Assembly (NCBI GenBank): GCA_036940085.1
Contig: JALLBK010000190.1
Span: 1 to 37,739, forward strand
DNA: 37,739 bases
From: Discostella pseudostelligera
Taxonomy: Eukaryota; Bacillariophyta; Thalassiosirophyceae; Thalassiosirales; Thalassiosiraceae
Direction: 5' to 3'
Below, piece by piece: positions 31,117-37,739 of the stretch. How positions within the stretch are numbered: the stretch's first letter is position 1; each line of letters opens with the position of its first letter. A program made the translations under genes and the position numbers. Below the pieces are notes generated by a model. It was not told where the DNA came from and searched no databases. It saw only the letters and a list, made by a program, of their open reading frames with translations.

Positions 31117-31361
31117 GTTACATTTCGCTTTCATCACGTTTTGAATTCTGTCTACTGCATAGATCTGAATTTTGGCAACGAGTTACTTCGTAACAGCATC
31201 GTGTGGAACATTACATTTGTTTCTCAAACAATATGAATATAAGAATGCAATTCTTTTCATCGCAAAAAGATTTTGAAATTCCAAAGAGGACGAAAAGAAG
31301 CGCATTGAAACCAACTCTTCCTGCTCATTGCACAGAACTCAACATCGGCGCCGATCTCATC

Positions 31362-33340
31362 ATGAGCAGCAGCGTAACATCCCAAGTCTACAGTTGTATA
31401 CGCGACGATGACTACAACGCAGCAATTGATATCCTCAAGGTCTGTTTCCGTAAATTGTAGTTGAATGCTGAGATTGTTTTATCACCGCCTCAATGTAACA
31501 GTTTCACGCACAGGCAAAGCTGGGCGACTTTCCGAGATCAAGACCGCTGCTGAGTCTACTCGCATATTGCTGCTATCACAATCAAGAATACAACCGTGCC
31601 TCTGAATTCTATGAAACTCTAACAGAACTCTGCCCCGAGTCCGAGGAGTATCATGTCAATTATGTCCAATCTCTAGTGAAAGGAGGATCATATCTCGACG
31701 CTTCTGTGGCAGCATTCTCTCTGATGTCATCATCCATGCACTCTCAACGACTGAAGTTGCTGCAGGCACAAGCAGAAATGGAGCAGGGTATGATGTCAGA
31801 GAGCTCAAAGACACTGTCCAAATGTGCGGAGGACGACCCCGAGACTATTATTGCGTTGTCAACTCTCGCCTTTAGGCAAGGAACCTTCGACAAGGCGCTT
31901 GCAACGTACAAGTCCGCCAGACACATCATGAGTAGTAATCAACGAATGCTCACCTATTGTATTGCACTGTGCCACTATCGGTTGAGAGAGTACGATGCGT
32001 CGCTTGAACTTATTGAGGAGATCATTGACACCACGAGAGTAAAAAATCAGAACAGTAATGACACTTTCGTGAAGGAGGCACTCAATCTGAAAGCAGTTCT
32101 GTTGTATGAGATGAAACAGTATGCCGCGGCCAAAACTGTTACTACTCTCTTTGACGAAGATCTCGACACCGTCACTGCACACAATCATGCAATTATTAAT
32201 GTTGCAGAGGACCCTTCCGCTGGGATTCAAAAGTTAGGCGCCCTCCTGTCTCAGCAGTCACTTCCTCCAGAGACGCTGGGTAACCTTCTAACGCTTTACA
32301 CAAGCCATGGCCAGGACATACTCGCAGCCGAGGTATTCGAAGCAAACAAACATCTGGCTGGAGATCTCCTGCGACCTGAAATGTATGCCTACTTTGAAGC
32401 TGTTTCGTTGTCCCTTACCTGTCCCGATGATGCCATCGTGATGCTGGAGGCGCAGAGAGCTCATCATATTCATAACCTCAGTGTTGGCAAGCAAAGTATC
32501 TCGGGGAAAGCAAAAGTAGTAAGCGCCAGACCAGCAACTGCATCGAGGCATAACGCATCCAGACCTACGGCCATCGCCGAAAAGAAGGAACATTCACTTT
32601 CGAACAAAGATTTCGAGTACATATTGGATAGCTACATGCCTCTACTCTGCCTCCAAGCGAAGATTTACTGGGAAAGAAGAGAATATTCAATGGTAGAACA
32701 TCTCTTGAGGGACAACGTCGACTTTTGCAGTGATCAAGATGCATGGCTCATGAACATGGGCCACGTTATGTTTGCCCAAGGTGACAAATTTGAAGCATCA
32801 GTTACTTACTATGAGCGCTTGCTGGAGCGTTACGCTAGAGCCGACCTGTTCAAGATGCCTGCCGTTGCTTTGGCAAACTTATGCGTAGCGTATGTCTTGA
32901 TTGAACAGAACGAGACCGCAGAAGAATTGATCAAGACCATCGAAAGAGAGGAGGAGGAGCTGGCGGCTATGGAAAATAGTGGCGGTCAGATTTACCATTC
33001 ATGCATCGTCAACCTTTGTATCGGATCCTTGTACTGCGAGAGGAAAAACTACGCATTCGGAATCGACCGCATCTGCAAGAGTTTGGCACCGTTCGAAAAG
33101 AATGTCTGCTCTGACACTTGGTTCTATGCCAAAAAAAGCTTGCTTGCCTTTGCGTTGTCGCTTTCCAACCAAAGTGCAATAATCAAGGATATTTTGTTCC
33201 GAGACCTACTTCAATTCTTGGAAGAGATGGAGCCATACGGAAAAGTCATACCGACGGAGATCAACGAAGCCGAAGTAACAATCGCTTCTGAAGCAAGACA
33301 GTTGAAGAACATGTTCATTCTGCTCGCTCATGACATGTAG
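31362..33340 (+). CDS. IFT70: Intraflagellar transport protein IFT70 (TTC30/DYF-1/Fleer)
   Basis: Exons 31362-31439 and 31514-33340 (intron 74 nt, phase 0, donor AAG|GTCTGT) give 634 residues, against about 665 in human TTC30. The protein is almost entirely TPR repeats. Co-linear family matches include SQVYSCIRDDDYNAAIDIL, RPLLSLLAYCCYHNQEY, LPPETLGNLLTLY, LLCLQAKIYWERREYSMVEHLLRDNVDFC, LANLCVAYVLIEQNETAEELI, IYHSCIVNLCIGSLYCERKNYAFGI and DTWFYAKKSLLAF. IFT70 is a core IFT-B subunit that wraps IFT52 and is needed for assembly of cilia and flagella. The frame is open upstream, with an in-frame Met at 31233; I prefer 31362 because it matches the family N-terminus. The stop is only 46 bases from the convergent tocopherol cyclase stop. 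Confidence 0.94.
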
Positions 33341-33386
33341 TGGCCCAAATGAGAGGATCGAAACAAAAGGAACAACCGCGGTCTGG

Positions 33387-36117
<2,731 letters not shown>

Positions 36118-37739
36118 TTATTGACTCGCTTGGGGTTCACTGGCTGTTACTTGAACTTCCGGCATTGCTCCTACATCATCCCCTGACACTGACAGCTCTG
36201 CAACGTTATACGCCTCATTCTTGATGAAGAAGGTTGCCATCTCGCCCTTTCCCTTGATTGGGATCTCGCCACGTGATTCCAATGGAATTTCCGGCGCCTG
36301 TTGATTCAACACCTGCTGAGCCCGGTCAGAACAATGAATTCTCATCGGCAACGAATGGCTCTCCATTCTCGCAGCGGTGTTGACCGTATCTCCAAACACA
36401 CAATAACGAGGATTGCGGGACCCAACGACACGTGCGACAATCGGACCGCAATGGATGCCCACACGGATACGAACTGTTCCCATACTGCCATCCTCGGGTA
36501 AAATTTGTGTGTCTGACGCAGCTTTTAGGGTGTCCATGGCAAATTCAGCGATGCGCTTGGCATGATCAGCTTCCTGTTTCTTCACAAGATTGCAGACACC
36601 AACATATGCATCACCGATAGTCTCGATTTTGAAGATATCGTGTTTCACAGACAACTCATCGAACTTCATGTACAAACGATCGAGCATGTCGGATACTTGT
36701 TCGGGTGAGATTTTGGATGCGATGGTGGTGAACCCAACAATATCGGAGAAGAACATGGTAGCCATTTCTGCCCTATCAGGTTCCACCTTGCGACCCTGCA
36801 TCAATGCAACGGCAACATGTTCGGGAAACACTTGGTTGATCAGATTAGTTTCAAGCGACGCCCTCTTCGCTTTTTGAGTCTGGTGACCAAATCTGACTTC
36901 ACTAGGTTCCACATTCTCCGAGTCAAGACGCATGATACGCATATCGATCTCTTCGAAGGATGGGCGCTTCTCGGGATTGCCATCAATGCACTCCTTCATG
37001 ATTTCAGCAATTCTCGTCGGAGTTCCGGAAGGGACAGGCGGACGTTTGTTGATATGTGGATCGGCAATCTCACTGAGAACTTTTGCAGGACTTTCCCCGT
37101 AGTAGGGATCCTTTCGAGAATAAAGTTCGTACAGGATTATCCCGAACGAGTACACGTCCGACTCAGCGGTATTCAAAGATTCATTACGCAGCAATTCGGG
37201 GGCCATCCAGTAAGGAGTGCCACATGCCCCCATGTACTTTTTCTTCGCGGATAACCCGAAATCAGCAATCTTGGCCCGAAATCGTCCATCAACCAGAACA
37301 TTGGCAGCCTTAAGATCGCCGTGGATTACCTTGGGATCGGCCGCGTGAAGGAAGCGCGCTCCGCGGGCAATGTCTTGGAGGATGGGAAAGATGACTTCAC
37401 CATCAATGATCATGGTTTCATTGTGGAGGAGGTCGTAGAGGGATCCATTTTCCATGAATTCCATAACCAGCATTGGCTCCTCCTTTTGATCGATAACAGA
37501 TCCCATAACCTGTATGCAGAATAAGATGACGAAAGTAACAATATGTGTCAGTGCATTGTGCATTGAGGCGTGTCACTCGGCGCATGTATCAATAAACGTA
37601 CCGTAGTGATACAAGGGTGGCGCAACTTGCTCAAAGTCCTCATCTCGACAATGAAATCCTGCTTGAGTTGTTCGTAGTTATTTCCAGTAGGTCTGGACCC
37701 AAAAAAGCGCTTCCAAGTAACGTTGCCACTCGATTCGAA
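36118..37739 (-). CDS. Protein kinase-guanylyl cyclase fusion, 5' end outside the window
   Basis: Partial: exon 37739-37602 (frame continues beyond the edge), intron 37601-37510, last exon 37509-36118; 509 residues are visible. The N-terminal part is a TKL-like kinase: QDFIVEMRTLSKLRHPCITTVMG, EPMLVMEFMENGSLYDLL, catalytic loop VIHGDLKAANVLV, DFGLS, GTPYWMAPELL, DVYSFGIILYEL. The catalytic Asp, the loop Asn and DFG are present; the HRD Arg is Gly; the ATP-binding Lys lies near or beyond the edge. After a helical linker (LINQVFPEHVAVAL) comes a class III cyclase domain: metal-binding Asp in FFSDIVGFT and IGDAYVGV. The base-specifying Glu of KIETIGDAY and Cys of YCVFGDTVNTAARMES indicate GTP rather than ATP. 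The layout recalls animal receptor guanylyl cyclases, where the kinase domain is usually inactive. Confidence 0.92.

Noticed and set aside
31203..31361. N-terminal extension of IFT70 from upstream Met or GTG codons
   Set aside because: The family starts close to the VYxxIRD segment; the added residues are not recognisable. The Met at 31233 stays possible.

Overview
This window is nuclear DNA from a photosynthetic stramenopile, most likely a centric diatom of the Thalassiosira type. The evidence is: a nuclear psbO with a bipartite plastid presequence carrying the diatom ASAF-type cleavage motif; short GT-AG introns of about 70-125 nt; compact genes on both strands; diatom-style leucine-rich-repeat (LRR) proteins; and an intraflagellar-transport gene (IFT70), which fits a centric lineage with flagellated male gametes. 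I found no mobile element, CRISPR array, rRNA or tRNA. The right edge cuts one gene; the other thirteen appear complete.

Layout, left to right: 1-848 low-complexity flank; UBAC2-like rhomboid/UBA protein (+); TBC-TLDc protein (-); type II membrane LRR protein (+); small plastid-type DnaJ zinc-finger protein (-); PPIL2-type U-box cyclophilin (-); alpha/beta hydrolase (+); 936-residue acidic unknown protein (-); psbO (+); thylakoid-targeted microprotein (-); very large LRR gene of 25 exons (+, about 9 kb); CDP-alcohol phosphotransferase (+); IFT70/TTC30 (+); tocopherol cyclase (-); and the 3' part of a protein kinase-guanylyl cyclase fusion (-).

I rebuilt exon structures by hand from GT/AG sites, intron phase and family conservation. 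All spliced reading frames close: the 25-exon gene sums to 6936 nt, or 2311 codons plus stop. Its product is a signal peptide, six tandem copies of an approximately 370-400 residue receptor-like module (N-terminal Cys/Trp cap, LRRs, Cys-rich box), and a hydrophobic C-terminal tail suggesting a GPI anchor. This is the most unusual object in the window.

The second notable signal is regulatory. The 8-mer GGCGGGAG occurs seven times, always between genes, four times inside an exact TTTGGCGGGAG (E2F/DP-like). Intergenic DNA is only about one sixth of the window. The genes do not form one pathway. Plastid functions (psbO, microprotein, tocopherol cyclase, zinc-finger protein) are interspersed with ER/ubiquitin, membrane-traffic, lipid, surface-receptor and signalling genes.
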